Below are positions 40,730-49,384 of a stretch of DNA of 64,000 nucleotides, piece after piece; positions within the stretch are counted from its first letter, which is position 1, and every line of letters starts with the position of its first letter. The position numbers were made by a program, and so were the translations under genes. The stretch is taken from positions 124,001 to 188,000 of the forward strand of contig NZ_JADWOX010000010.1 in assembly GCF_016135805.1 (NCBI RefSeq), in the 5' to 3' direction. A model generated the notes under the pieces. The model had not been told where the DNA came from, did no database searches, and was given only the letters and a program-made list of their open reading frames with translations. This DNA comes from Caulobacter hibisci. Lineage in GTDB: Bacteria > Pseudomonadota > Alphaproteobacteria > Caulobacterales > Caulobacteraceae.

Positions 40730-42112
40730 TCAGATCACCGGCCGGGCGCGCTCGTCGACGTCGGCCAGGGCGGCGGCGACGATCCGCAGGCCTTCCTCCA
40801 GCTCGGTCCTGTCGGCCGCCGCTCCGAGGGCCAGGCGCACGCCGGTGACCTGGCCCGGCTCGACGATCGGCGCGGCGGGAGGCGTCACCTCGGCGCCGCC
40901 GCGCAGGGCCCGGCCAGCCAGGCGCTCGGCTTCCAGCTCGCTCATCGGCAGCCACAGGTGCGGCGCGGTCGGCACGGCCGGGCCGGCGATGGCGGAGCCG
41001 AGGATCGACTTGGCCAGGGCGGCGCGGGCGGCGGTTTCCTCGCGGATCTCGGCCAGGATCGTATCGGCCGTGCCGTCCTCGATCCACTGGCCGGCGATCA
41101 GCATGCCAAACCCTGGCGGCGCGAAGGCGATGGCGCGCATGGTCTCCAGGATCCGCTCCAGGGCCGCGTCGCTGGGGGCGATCACGAAGCCGGCCCGCAG
41201 GCCCGGGGCCAGGGTCTTGGACACGCCCGAGACGTGGAAGGTCCGCTCGGGCGCCAGCATGGCCAGGGGTGGCGGCGCGCCGGGGGCGTAGGCGCCGTAG
41301 ATGTCGTCCTCGATCAGGATCAGGTCCAGCCGGCGAGCCACGGCGGCGATCGCCTCGCGCCGGGCCAGCGACATGATCCGTCCGGTGGGGTTCTGCAGGG
41401 TGGGCAGCACGGCGACGACCCGCGCGCCGGTGGCGGCGACGGCGGCCTCCAGGGCGTCGGGGCGCAGGCCCTCGTCGTCCATGGCCACGCCCTTCAGGCG
41501 ATAGCCGGCGTGGGCCGCCAAGGCCTTGATGCCGTTGAAGGTCGAGGCCTCGCACAGCACCGCGTCGCCGGGGCGGGCGACCGCGCCGAAGGCTAGGGCC
41601 AGGCCCTGCTGGGCGCCGGCGCAGCAGGCCAGGCGGGTCCAGTCGGCGGTTTCGAAGCCGGCGCTGCGGGCCAGCCAGGCGGCCGCCGCGCGGCGATGGC
41701 GCTCGAGCCCGGCGGCGGGCGAGTAGTCCAGGTGGTCGGCAAGGTCGGGGCGGCGGCGCAGGCGCTGCATCGTCTCGCCGATCACCCGCGCGGCCGGCCA
41801 GTTGAGGGCGACGTTCTGGGACAGGTTGATCGGGCCTTCGCGCCGGCGCGGGGCGCCGATCGCGCCGGGTGCGTTGACGAAGCTGCCGCGGCCGACATGG
41901 GCGCTGACCAGCCCGGCCTTCTCGGCCTCGACATAGGCGCGCGTAACCGTGCCCAGGCCCAGGCCCAGACGGTGGGCCAGGTCGCGCTGCGGCGGCAGGC
42001 GGGTTCCGGCCGAGAGGGCGCCGGAGGCGACGTCGGCGCGCAGGGCCTCGACCAGCCGCTCGTAGATAGGCGCGTCGCCGTCGGGCAGGGCGGGGGTCCA
42101 GGCGGCGGCCAT
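40730..42112 (-). CDS. MocR-type GntR/aminotransferase transcriptional regulator
   Basis: A 460-residue MocR regulator. The N-terminal GntR winged helix (about 15-80: YERLVEALRADVASGALSAG ... GLGTVTRAYVEAEKAGLV) binds DNA. The large C-terminal domain has a fold-type-I aminotransferase fold with the PLP lysine in HVSGVSKTLAPGLRAGFV, used for sensing rather than catalysis in this family. It is divergent from the LysE-type exporter at 42212, which is its most likely target. The ATG at 42112 follows an AT-rich 99-base divergent region with repeated ATCAAT. Confidence 0.9.
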   Translation of the reverse strand: MAAAWTPALPDGDAPIYERLVEALRADVASGALSAGTRLPPQRDLAHRLGLGLGTVTRAYVEAEKAGLVSAHVGRGSFVNAPGAIGAPRRREGPINLSQNVALNWPAARVIGETMQRLRRRPDLADHLDYSPAAGLERHRRAAAAWLARSAGFETADWTRLACCAGAQQGLALAFGAVARPGDAVLCEASTFNGIKALAAHAGYRLKGVAMDDEGLRPDALEAAVAATGARVVAVLPTLQNPTGRIMSLARREAIAAVARRLDLILIEDDIYGAYAPGAPPPLAMLAPERTFHVSGVSKTLAPGLRAGFVIAPSDAALERILETMRAIAFAPPGFGMLIAGQWIEDGTADTILAEIREETAARAALAKSILGSAIAGPAVPTAPHLWLPMSELEAERLAGRALRGGAEVTPPAAPIVEPGQVTGVRLALGAAADRTELEEGLRIVAAALADVDERARPVI

Positions 42113-42140
42113 GCGGCGCTCCAGTGCATATTGTCACTGT

Positions 42141-42170
42141 ATCAATATAAGTTTTGACTCATGGATCAAT
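42141..42170. promoter_or_regulatory. AT-rich shared promoter region with repeated ATCAAT
   Basis: ATCAAT occurs at 42141-42146 and 42165-42170, 24 bases apart, between the MocR regulator and the LysE-type transporter. MocR proteins bind spaced direct or inverted repeats in such regions. This is a candidate binding site. Confidence 0.35.
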
Positions 42171-42211
42171 CAAAATCATCACCGTGACATTCCTGTCCAG
42201 GGAGGTCCCGG

Positions 42212-42880
42212 ATGACCCCGCAATTGATCCTCGCCTTCGTGCTGTTCGCCTTCGCCACCGCCGGCACGCCCGGTCCCAACAACATGATGCTGCTGGCCTC
42301 GGGCGCGAACTTCGGATTCCGCCGCACGATCCTGCACATCCTGGGGATCAGCCTGGGCCTGGGCGTGATGGTGCTGGCCATGGGCTTTGGGCTGTCAGGC
42401 GTGTTCAAGGCCTGGCCCGTGCTGCACGAGATCCTGCGCTGGGTCGGGGCGGGCTACATGCTGTGGCTGGCCTGGAAGATCGGCACGGCCAAGGGCGTGT
42501 CGGAGCGCGAGCCGGGCGGCAAGCCGATGGGCTTCCTGGCCGCGGCGGCTTTCCAGTGGGTCAATCCCAAGGCCTGGGCCATGGCCCTCGGCGCGGTCAC
42601 CACCTATGCGCCGGAGGGCGGCTCGATCCTGGTCGTGCCGATGCTGGCGGGCCTGTTCATGCTGATCGGCGCGCCGTGCAGCGCCGCCTGGGCTGGTTTC
42701 GGCATGGCCCTGCGCCGGTTCCTCGATCGGCCGGCGGTGCTGCGGACCTTCAACGTGACCATGGCCGTGCTGCTGGTCGTGTCGCTCTATCCGACGATCT
42801 TCGCCGACCACGGGCCCAAGCCCGCGCCGCGCGACCTGGCGATGGCCAGCAAGCCCCTGGTCTTCGCCTGGCGGGGGTAA
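42212..42880 (+). CDS. LysE/RhtB family amino-acid exporter
   Basis: A 222-residue membrane protein with about six spans. LFAFATAGTPGPNNMMLLASGANFG carries the TPGPN motif at the N-terminal end shared by LysE/RhtB exporters, and AAFQWVNPKAWAMALGAV is a conserved mid-protein block. It exports amino acids or derivatives to the periplasm. Divergent transcription from a MocR-type PLP-sensing regulator suggests induction by an amino acid or amine. The ATG at 42212 has GGGAGG upstream. Confidence 0.92.
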   Translation: MTPQLILAFVLFAFATAGTPGPNNMMLLASGANFGFRRTILHILGISLGLGVMVLAMGFGLSGVFKAWPVLHEILRWVGAGYMLWLAWKIGTAKGVSEREPGGKPMGFLAAAAFQWVNPKAWAMALGAVTTYAPEGGSILVVPMLAGLFMLIGAPCSAAWAGFGMALRRFLDRPAVLRTFNVTMAVLLVVSLYPTIFADHGPKPAPRDLAMASKPLVFAWRG

Positions 42881-42964
42881 GGCCGTCCGATATCTTTCGA
42901 AACTCGACTGCTGGCCTGGTCGTGGCGAAATGGCCGCTGCTGAATCAGCAACGGGGACAGTGGA

Positions 42965-43210
42965 GTGAACAAGGATCGAGCTCGTCGCAGCACGGCGAAT
43001 TTCGTCGCCATCTGCTGTTTCCTGGTCGCCGTCGGGATGTTCTTCGTGATGATCAGCGAGGCGTTCTGGCCAGGACGCTTTCCGATGCGCGACGCCCACA
43101 TCCGGATCATCGAGTTCATGGCCTTGGGGTATGTCATTCGCCTGCTGACGCGGATCGACCAGAAGCTCGACGAACGGGGCGCGGCGCCGGCGAGCGACGC
43201 GGCCAACTGA
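42965..43210 (+). CDS. Small putative membrane protein
   Basis: An 81-residue protein with two hydrophobic stretches, FVAICCFLVAVGMFFVMISEAF (about 12-33) and RIIEFMALGYVIRLL (about 47-61), followed by a basic then alanine-rich C-terminus. It starts at GTG 42965 with GGGGACAG upstream. No family recognised. Transmembrane topology N-in or N-out is uncertain. It is separated from LysE by 84 bases and may be a separate unit. Confidence 0.6.
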   Translation: MNKDRARRSTANFVAICCFLVAVGMFFVMISEAFWPGRFPMRDAHIRIIEFMALGYVIRLLTRIDQKLDERGAAPASDAAN

Positions 43211-43265
43211 CCTTGCGCCGGCGCGACGTCGGGGGTCACATCGCGGTCCGTTCAGGAGACTCTTC

Positions 43266-43757
43266 ATGCGACTCGCCGCCGCCTTCGCCGTCGCCGTCCT
43301 GGCGCTCGCCCCGGCCGCTTTCGCCCCCGCGGCTTTCGCCCAGGACCTGAAGGTCACGGTGCAGGGGCGCGACAGCATCGTGCTGACCCCGGCCGACCTG
43401 GCGGCCCTGCCGCGCGGCAAGGCGACCATGGTCGAGGGCGGCAAGAGCGCGGTCTACGAGGGCGCGCTGCTGAACGCGGCGCTGTTGCAAGCGGGCGTCG
43501 TGCACGGCGACCGGCTGATGGGCCGCTACCTGAACCAGGTGGTGATCGTGAAGGCGGCCGACGGCTATGCCTCCATCCTGTCGCTGGCCGAGACCGATCC
43601 GTTCTACCGCGACAATCCGGTGGTCATCGCCGATCACAAGAACGGTCAGCCGCTGGACGCCCGCGAGGGGCCCTATCGCGTGGTCGTGGACGGCGACAGG
43701 AAGCCGTCGCGCTCGGCGAGGCAGGTGGTGTCGATCGAGGTCAAGCCGGCCTACTGA
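43266..43757 (+). CDS. Exported protein with molybdopterin-oxidoreductase-like fold
   Basis: A 163-residue exported protein (signal peptide MRLAAAFAVAVLALAPAAFA). The mature region resembles small periplasmic relatives of the sulfite-oxidase/molybdopterin-binding fold (KAADGYASILSLAETDPFY; GPYRVVVDGDRKPSRSARQVVSIEV). It lacks the catalytic cysteine segment of a full enzyme, so it may bind substrate or serve as a partner. The assignment is weak. It is followed by an exported alpha/beta hydrolase on the same strand. Confidence 0.6.
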   Translation: MRLAAAFAVAVLALAPAAFAPAAFAQDLKVTVQGRDSIVLTPADLAALPRGKATMVEGGKSAVYEGALLNAALLQAGVVHGDRLMGRYLNQVVIVKAADGYASILSLAETDPFYRDNPVVIADHKNGQPLDAREGPYRVVVDGDRKPSRSARQVVSIEVKPAY

Positions 43758-43816
43758 GCCTGGACAATCGGCACGAACCGGCAAAGCGTGCTCGCCAGAC
43801 GATTGTGGGGCTTTCC

Positions 43817-44659
43817 GTGACCAAGCTTATCCTGAACCGCCGCGGCCTGCTGGCCGCGACCCTGGCCTTCGCCGCCGGGCCGGTCCTGGCGCGCGCCGCG
43901 GTCTCGACCTCGACCACCACGCTGAAGGTCGGCGACCGCGACGTCGAACTGACGATCCTGCGTCCCGAGGCGCCCAAGGGGATCATCATCTTCTCGCATG
44001 GCGCTGGCGGTTGGCCGGCCCCCTACAAGGCTCTGTTCGACCTGTGGACCGGCGCCGGCTTCATGATCGTCGCGCCGCTGCACGTCGATTCCCAGAAGCA
44101 TCCCAAGCGCGCCGACTACGACCTGCGCGCGGCGTTCCCGCTGCGTCTGGCCGATCTGGCCGCCGCCACGGACTACGCCGAGAAGGCCGCGCCCGGCCTG
44201 TCTATGGCGTCGGCCGGTCACTCCTACGGCTCGCTGATGTCGATGATCCGCGCCGGGGCGCTGGAGGGGATGATCCCCGCCCAAGATCCCCGGACCAAGG
44301 CCGCCCTGTGCTTCTCAAGCCCGGGGGTCATCAAGGGCTTGATCGGGCCGACCGCGTTCCAGGGCCTCAAGAAGCCGATGATGATGATCACCGGCGACCA
44401 GGACGTGCTGCCCGGCATGATCGAGGACTGGCATGAGCACGTCTATCCGTTCGACACCAGCGCGCCCGGCGGCAAGTACCTGTGGGTCGGCAAGGGTGTC
44501 GGCCACGGCCTGTCCTATCACCCCGAGGCGCAGGGCTTCGCCGAGGCCTCGGCGCTCAGCGTGGCGTTCCTGAAGGCCAAGGTGCTGGGCGACGCGGGCG
44601 CCGAGGCCGTTCTGGCGGCACAGACCTCGACGGCCCTGGCGGACTGGAAGACGCGATAG
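43817..44659 (+). CDS. Exported alpha/beta hydrolase
   Basis: A 280-residue protein with a Tat-like leader (LNRRGLLAATLAFAAGPVLARA). The alpha/beta hydrolase core has FSHGAGGW near the start and the nucleophile elbow MASAGHSYGSLMSM, with His-Ser-Tyr around the catalytic Ser. The Asp is in MMITGDQDVLPGM and the His in GKGVGHGLSYH. Probably a periplasmic esterase or carboxylesterase of unknown substrate. GTG at 43817 is chosen because GGGG lies just upstream; GTG at 43805 is the alternative. Confidence 0.83.
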   Translation: MTKLILNRRGLLAATLAFAAGPVLARAAVSTSTTTLKVGDRDVELTILRPEAPKGIIIFSHGAGGWPAPYKALFDLWTGAGFMIVAPLHVDSQKHPKRADYDLRAAFPLRLADLAAATDYAEKAAPGLSMASAGHSYGSLMSMIRAGALEGMIPAQDPRTKAALCFSSPGVIKGLIGPTAFQGLKKPMMMITGDQDVLPGMIEDWHEHVYPFDTSAPGGKYLWVGKGVGHGLSYHPEAQGFAEASALSVAFLKAKVLGDAGAEAVLAAQTSTALADWKTR

Positions 44660-44666
44660 GGCGGCT

Positions 44667-45194
44667 CTAGGCCGCCCGCACCCGTTCCGCGCCCAGGTTC
44701 AGGTAGTCGCGCTTGCCCAGCGGCACGCCGTGATGGCGAAGGATGTCGTAGGCGGTCACGACGTGGAACTGGAAGTTCGGCAGGGCGAACTCCAGCAGGT
44801 AGTCCAGCCCGGAAAAGCCCAGGGTGAGCGGCCCGGCGGGGAACACCACCTCGCGGGTCTCCGCCCCTTCGAAAGCCTCGGCCGGAACGCTCCGCACATA
44901 GGCCAGACTGCGGGTCACGCGATCCTGGAGTTGGGTGAAGGTGGTCTCGTCGTCGGTCATGGGCGGGGCGACGCCGCCGCTCAGCCGGGCCATGGCGCCG
45001 CGAGCCGCGTCTGAAGCGCGTTGGATCTGGCCGGCCAGCGGCAGCATGTCTTCGAACAGGCGAGCCTGGACGAAGGCGTCCGGGTCGGTTCCGGCGGCTT
45101 GCGCGTGGGCCTTGGCCTTGTCGAGCAGGACCGACAGCGTGGTCAGGCCGCGCGTGAAGGCGGTGGCCGCGACGTGGTGGATCGAAAGGGACAT
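44667..45194 (-). CDS. DUF1993 family protein
   Basis: A 175-residue soluble protein matching DUF1993 (DinB-like four-helix bundle): SIHHVAATAFTRGLTTLSVLLDKAKAHA at the start, MLPLAGQIQRASDAARGA, and LPNFQFHVVTAYDILRHHGVPLGKRDYL at the end. Members are small stress-related proteins with possible metal sites. The catalytic role is unknown. It converges with the alpha/beta hydrolase gene. The ATG at 45194 follows GAGGAA on the minus strand. Confidence 0.87.
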   Translation of the reverse strand: MSLSIHHVAATAFTRGLTTLSVLLDKAKAHAQAAGTDPDAFVQARLFEDMLPLAGQIQRASDAARGAMARLSGGVAPPMTDDETTFTQLQDRVTRSLAYVRSVPAEAFEGAETREVVFPAGPLTLGFSGLDYLLEFALPNFQFHVVTAYDILRHHGVPLGKRDYLNLGAERVRAA

Positions 45195-45369
45195 GGGCGC
45201 TTCCTCGGGCGGGCCACGGCGTGCGGCCGGCTCTTCACCTAGCTAGCGCCAGTCCGGTAGGTTTTCAAACGATACTGATGGCGATGGGCGTCAGCAGTCG
45301 ATGGCCTGGCCGCGCCTCCATTCCCTTCCCTCCGGAAAGGGCCTAGAGAGACCGGCCCATTCTTCAGCC

Positions 45370-46455
45370 GTGCGATCTCTTCCCTTGCGACTGCCCCAGG
45401 CCCGCCTCGACCAGGTTCTCGACCGTTTCCGCGAAGTGGAGGCCCGCATGGGCGCGGCCACCGACGGGACCGAGATCGTCAAGCTCTCCAAGGAGCACGC
45501 CGAGCTGCGGCCGGTGGCCGAGGCCGTCGAGCGCCTGGCCAAGCTGAGCGCCGAGCGCGCCGAGCTGGACGAGATGGCCGCCGATCCCGAGATGGCCGCC
45601 ATGGTCCGCGACGAGATCGAGGCCCTCGACGAGCGCCTGCCGGTGCTCGAGCGCGAGCTGGCCCTGATGCTGGCGCCCAAGGACAAGGACGAGAACGCCT
45701 CGGCCATCCTCGAAGTCCGCGCCGGCACCGGCGGCGACGAGGCGGCCCTGTTCGCCGGCGATCTCTTCCGCATGTACCAGCGCTACGCCGTCACCCAGGG
45801 CTGGCGGGTCGAGGTCGACAGCGTCTCCGAAGGCGAGATGGGCGGCTACAAGGAAATCATCGCCTCGATCACCGGCGACGGCGTGTTCGGTCGGCTGAAG
45901 TTCGAGAGCGGCGTGCACCGGGTGCAGCGCGTGCCCGAGACCGAGGCGCAAGGCCGCATCCACACCTCGGCCGCCACCGTCGCCGTGCTGCCCGAGGCCG
46001 AGGACGTCGAGATCGACATCAAGGAAAGCGATCTGCGGATCGACACCTACCGCTCGTCCGGCGCCGGCGGCCAGCACGTCAACAAGACCGACTCGGCCGT
46101 GCGCATCACCCACTTGCCGACCGGCGTGGTGGTGACCTCTTCGGAGAAGAGCCAGCACCAGAACCGCGCCAAGGCGATGAAGAACCTGAAGGCGCGGCTT
46201 TACGACATGCAGCGCCAGGCCCTGGACGACGCCCGCTCCGACGCCCGCAAGAGCCAGGTCGGCAGCGGCGATCGATCGGAGCGCATCCGCACCTACAACT
46301 TCCCGCAGGGCCGGGTCACCGACCACCGGATCAACCTGACCCTCTATAACCTGACCAAGGTGATCGAGGGCGAGTCCCTGGACGACGTCATCAATCCGCT
46401 GATCGCCGAGGACCAGGCGGCGCGTCTGGCGAGCCTGGAAGACGGGCTGGCCTGA
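45370..46455 (+). CDS. prfA: Peptide chain release factor 1
   Basis: A 361-residue RF1 that ends translation at UAA and UAG. The GGQ peptidyl-hydrolysis motif is in [17 protein letters not shown], and the RF1-specific stop-codon tripeptide is PET ([15 protein letters not shown]). The N-terminal helical domain (about 1-110) and the [19 protein letters not shown] block are normal. Its activity depends on methylation of the GGQ glutamine by PrmC, whose gene lies 6 kb downstream rather than next to it. The start is GTG at 45370; the upstream in-frame sequence is unlike RF1. Confidence 0.95.
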   Translation: MRSLPLRLPQARLDQVLDRFREVEARMGAATDGTEIVKLSKEHAELRPVAEAVERLAKLSAERAELDEMAADPEMAAMVRDEIEALDERLPVLERELALMLAPKDKDENASAILEVRAGTGGDEAALFAGDLFRMYQRYAVTQGWRVEVDSVSEGEMGGYKEIIASITGDGVFGRLKFESGVHRVQRVPETEAQGRIHTSAATVAVLPEAEDVEIDIKESDLRIDTYRSSGAGGQHVNKTDSAVRITHLPTGVVVTSSEKSQHQNRAKAMKNLKARLYDMQRQALDDARSDARKSQVGSGDRSERIRTYNFPQGRVTDHRINLTLYNLTKVIEGESLDDVINPLIAEDQAARLASLEDGLA

Positions 46456-46525
46456 TCGGCGAACCCGGCGGCGAGCTTGGGTGCTAAATCGTCTTGAGGT
46501 TGTTATAATTCGCGCGTAACCCTAT

Positions 46526-46551
46526 CCGGGAGAACATCCCGGGGGGGATAC
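46526..46551 (+). promoter_or_regulatory. 5' hairpin next to the ribosome-binding site of the protease-nuclease gene
   Basis: CCGGGA (46526-46531) pairs with TCCCGG (46537-46542), loop GAACA, and the stem runs straight into the GGGGGGG Shine-Dalgarno before the GTG at 46552. A TATAAT hexamer lies at 46504-46509 but no matching -35 is seen. The hairpin could mask the ribosome-binding site. Confidence 0.4.
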
Positions 46552-48795
46552 GTGGCTGTCATGCCTCTCAATCTGCAGCAGGCTGTTCGCAAGGCCGAAT
46601 GGCGCTCGCGCGGCCTCGACCTCGGCGACTTGGCGGCTTCGACCCAGAGGGCGTCGCCCGACGTTCTGGCCAGCGACGCCGAGAAGCACCAGCGGCAGAA
46701 CCTGCTGGGCGTCCTTCATGCTTCGCCCCGCGAGGCGGCGGACGCCTACGAGCGGATCATCGCCGGCAACGAGTTGCAGGACGCCAACTATCTGGCGCGC
46801 GGCGCGGTGGCGGCGCGCGCCGTCCTGCGTATCGTGCTGAAGGCGTCCAGCGGCAGAACGATCGGCTACGGCACCGGCTTCCTGATCGGCGACGGCGTGC
46901 TGCTGACCAATCACCACGTACTCGAAAGCCCTGAGGCCGCGCGCTACGCCGAGGCCGAGGCTTTCTACGAGCGGTCGATCCTGGGCGACGATCTCACGCC
47001 CTGGCGCTTCGCCCTGCGGCCCGACGAGCTGTTCTTCACCTCGGAGGCGCTGGACTTCAGCATCGTCGCCGTTGCCGAGCGCGACCGTACCGGCGCCTTC
47101 TCGCGCCGCGCGCTGGGATGGCTGCCGCTGCTGGGCCAGACCGGCAAGGTGCTCGAGGGCGAGTGGCTGACGGTCGTCCAGCACCCCGAGGGCAAGTGGA
47201 AACAGGTCTGCGTCCGCGAGAACAAGCTGATCAAGCGCGACGACGACGTGCTCTGGTATTCCACCGATACGCTCGGCGGCTCGTCGGGCTCGCCGGTGTT
47301 CAGCAACGACTGGCTGGTGGTGGCGCTGCATCACAGCGGCGTGCCCGAGAAGCGTGACGGCAAGTGGCAGACGATCGACGGCAGGGATTACGACCCCTCC
47401 GTCGACCGCGAGGACCGCATCAAGTGGGTCGCCAACGAAGGCATTCGGGTCTCGCGGATCGTCGACGCCCTGCGCGCCAACACGGCGACAGCCTCGCATG
47501 CGCTGGTCGGGCCGATCCTGGACACGGGCGTGCGGGACATCGACGTGCGTCTGCCGGTGCTGTTCGCGCCTGGCGAGGCCCCGCCGCAACTGGTCTCTTT
47601 CGAAGGTACGAGCTTCACGGCGCCGTCGTCCGCGTCCGCCGATCCCCATCGCCCGAAACCCCTTCAGCCCCGGGAAAAATCCATGACCCAGCACATCACG
47701 CTCAAGCTGCTCGTCGGCGACGACGGTCGCGTTTCGCTGCTCCAGGGCGGGGCGTCGGAATCGGCGCTGGTCCCGCTGGAGGCGGCGGCCGCTTCGAAGC
47801 CGAAGAAGAACATCATCGACGCCCCGGTCAGTCCCGCGACGGATTGGGTGAAGGGCTATGATCCGGACTTCCTTGGGACCGGCGCGCTGAGCGTTCCCTT
47901 GCCGATCATCACCGACAAGAAGCTGATCGCGCCGTTGCAGGACGCCTATGGGCAGGTGTTCAACGCCGCGCAGAAGGCTGGCGGCGTGCTCACCTACAAC
48001 GGCTACAGCGTCGTCGTGAACAAGGAGCGGCGGTTGGCCTTCTATTCGGCGGCCAATGTCAGCTGGGAGATGCGTCCGGGTATCGGCGGGCGCTCCGACA
48101 ACTGGCTGTACGACGAACGCCTCGATCGCGCCCACCAGCTCGACAACAGCTACTATCGCAACAACAGGTTCGACCGCGGTCACCTGACCCGGCGGGAAGA
48201 CATGGAATGGGGCAAGGGCGCGGTCGAGGCCATACGCCGGGCCAACGGCACCTGCACCTGGCCCAACTGCTCGCCGCAGCACGAGATCTTCAACCAGGGC
48301 AAGGATCCCGCCGTCCAGCTGTGGCAACAGCTGGAGCGCTATGTGCTGGAGGAGCGCGCCAAGACGGGCCAGTTCAGCGTCCAGGTGATCACCGGCCCCG
48401 TCTTCGGCGGCGCTGACCCGGAGTATCGCGGGCTGCCCTATCCGCTGGAGTTCTGGAAGGTGGTCGTGGCGGTGGCCGAGGGCGGCAAGCTGTTCGCGAC
48501 GGCTTACCTGCTCAGCCAGGCCGACGTGATCGACAAGCACGGGCTGGAAGCGGCGCCGGCCGAGCCCTTCGGCGCCTTCGCGACCTACCAGCGGCCGATC
48601 GCGTTCATCGAGAACCTGACCGGGCTGAAGTTCACCGACGGCGTTGGCAACAGCCTGAGCGCCTTCGATCCGTTGGCGCGAGGCGTCGGGCGCACGGTGT
48701 CGGGCCGGCGGCGGACGGCGCGGGCGGCCGAGAGCTTCGGGATCGGCGGCGCCGACGACGCCCTGACCAGCCTCGACGACGTCGTGCTGTTCTGA
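46552..48795 (+). CDS. V8-like trypsin-fold protease fused to DNA/RNA non-specific endonuclease
   Basis: A 747-residue cytoplasmic (no signal peptide) fusion. Residues 1-95 are a helical region ending AYERIIAGNELQDANYLARG. Residues 96-310 are a trypsin-like protease of the V8/HtrA type, with His122 in LLTNHHVLE, Asp169 in EALDFSIVAV and Ser245 in TLGGSSGSPVF. After a linker, residues 430-700 are a beta-beta-alpha-metal endonuclease (NUC1/EndoG-like), with DRGH at 541-544 and the metal-binding region NCSPQHEIFNQG (572-583). All catalytic residues look present. Such fusions suggest a protease-triggered nuclease, perhaps for defence or cell death. The gene sits in an insert between prfA and prmC. 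Confidence 0.85.
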   Translation: MAVMPLNLQQAVRKAEWRSRGLDLGDLAASTQRASPDVLASDAEKHQRQNLLGVLHASPREAADAYERIIAGNELQDANYLARGAVAARAVLRIVLKASSGRTIGYGTGFLIGDGVLLTNHHVLESPEAARYAEAEAFYERSILGDDLTPWRFALRPDELFFTSEALDFSIVAVAERDRTGAFSRRALGWLPLLGQTGKVLEGEWLTVVQHPEGKWKQVCVRENKLIKRDDDVLWYSTDTLGGSSGSPVFSNDWLVVALHHSGVPEKRDGKWQTIDGRDYDPSVDREDRIKWVANEGIRVSRIVDALRANTATASHALVGPILDTGVRDIDVRLPVLFAPGEAPPQLVSFEGTSFTAPSSASADPHRPKPLQPREKSMTQHITLKLLVGDDGRVSLLQGGASESALVPLEAAAASKPKKNIIDAPVSPATDWVKGYDPDFLGTGALSVPLPIITDKKLIAPLQDAYGQVFNAAQKAGGVLTYNGYSVVVNKERRLAFYSAANVSWEMRPGIGGRSDNWLYDERLDRAHQLDNSYYRNNRFDRGHLTRREDMEWGKGAVEAIRRANGTCTWPNCSPQHEIFNQGKDPAVQLWQQLERYVLEERAKTGQFSVQVITGPVFGGADPEYRGLPYPLEFWKVVVAVAEGGKLFATAYLLSQADVIDKHGLEAAPAEPFGAFATYQRPIAFIENLTGLKFTDGVGNSLSAFDPLARGVGRTVSGRRRTARAAESFGIGGADDALTSLDDVVLF

Positions 48796-48805
48796 TCCGC
48801 AGGCT

Positions 48806-49330
48806 CTAGAGCGGCTTTTCCATCACCACGAACGCCAGGTCCTCCCGCAGCGGCTTGCCGAAGCGGTCGTCGCCGTGGGGGAAGGGGCGGGTCTCGCCGG
48901 TGAGGGCGTAGCCGCGGCGTTCGTACCAGGCGATCAGGGTGTCGCGGATGTGGACGACCGTCATCTGCATCCGAGCCGCGCCGCGCTGGCGGGCGTGGTC
49001 TTCGCCGGCCGCCAGCAGGGTGCGGCCCAGTTGGCGATCCTGCAGGTCGGGACGGATCGTCAGCATGCCCAGATACCAGACGCCGTCTTCCGCCGGCTCC
49101 AGCCAGACGCAGCCGAGGATCGGGCCGTCTTCGTCGTCGCGGGCGGTCAGGATCAAGGCGTCCGGCGAGGCGGCCAGATCGGCCTGCAAGCTCTCCAGGT
49201 CGATCCGCTGACCGTCGATATAGGCCGCCTCGGTGGTCCAGCCGGCCTGGGCGCCTTGGCCGCGATAGGCGGAATTGACCAGCGCGACGAGCGCCTCGTG
49301 TTCGGCGGGAAGGGCGGGGGCGAAGATCAT
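48806..49330 (-). CDS. GNAT family N-acetyltransferase
   Basis: A 174-residue GNAT acetyltransferase. The acetyl-CoA pyrophosphate loop is DRQLGRTLLAAGEDHARQRG, preceded by WYLGMLTIRPDLQ, and the tail has LIAWYERRGYALTGETRPFP, the usual GNAT C-terminal strand. No signal peptide. The acceptor cannot be named. It faces the protease-nuclease gene tail to tail, 10 bases apart, and lies next to a YihY gene on the same strand. Confidence 0.88.
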   Translation of the reverse strand: MIFAPALPAEHEALVALVNSAYRGQGAQAGWTTEAAYIDGQRIDLESLQADLAASPDALILTARDDEDGPILGCVWLEPAEDGVWYLGMLTIRPDLQDRQLGRTLLAAGEDHARQRGAARMQMTVVHIRDTLIAWYERRGYALTGETRPFPHGDDRFGKPLREDLAFVVMEKPL

Positions 49331-49384
49331 GGCGCAGAGCTAAGCCACGGGTTGAGCGCGGCGCCAAGTCTCAGGCTTGAATGC

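Noticed and set aside
46504..46509. TATAAT as a strong housekeeping promoter for the protease-nuclease gene
   Set aside because: No -35 element at the right spacing (the nearest TTGGGT leaves a 21-base gap), and Caulobacter housekeeping promoters do not use a TATAAT consensus.
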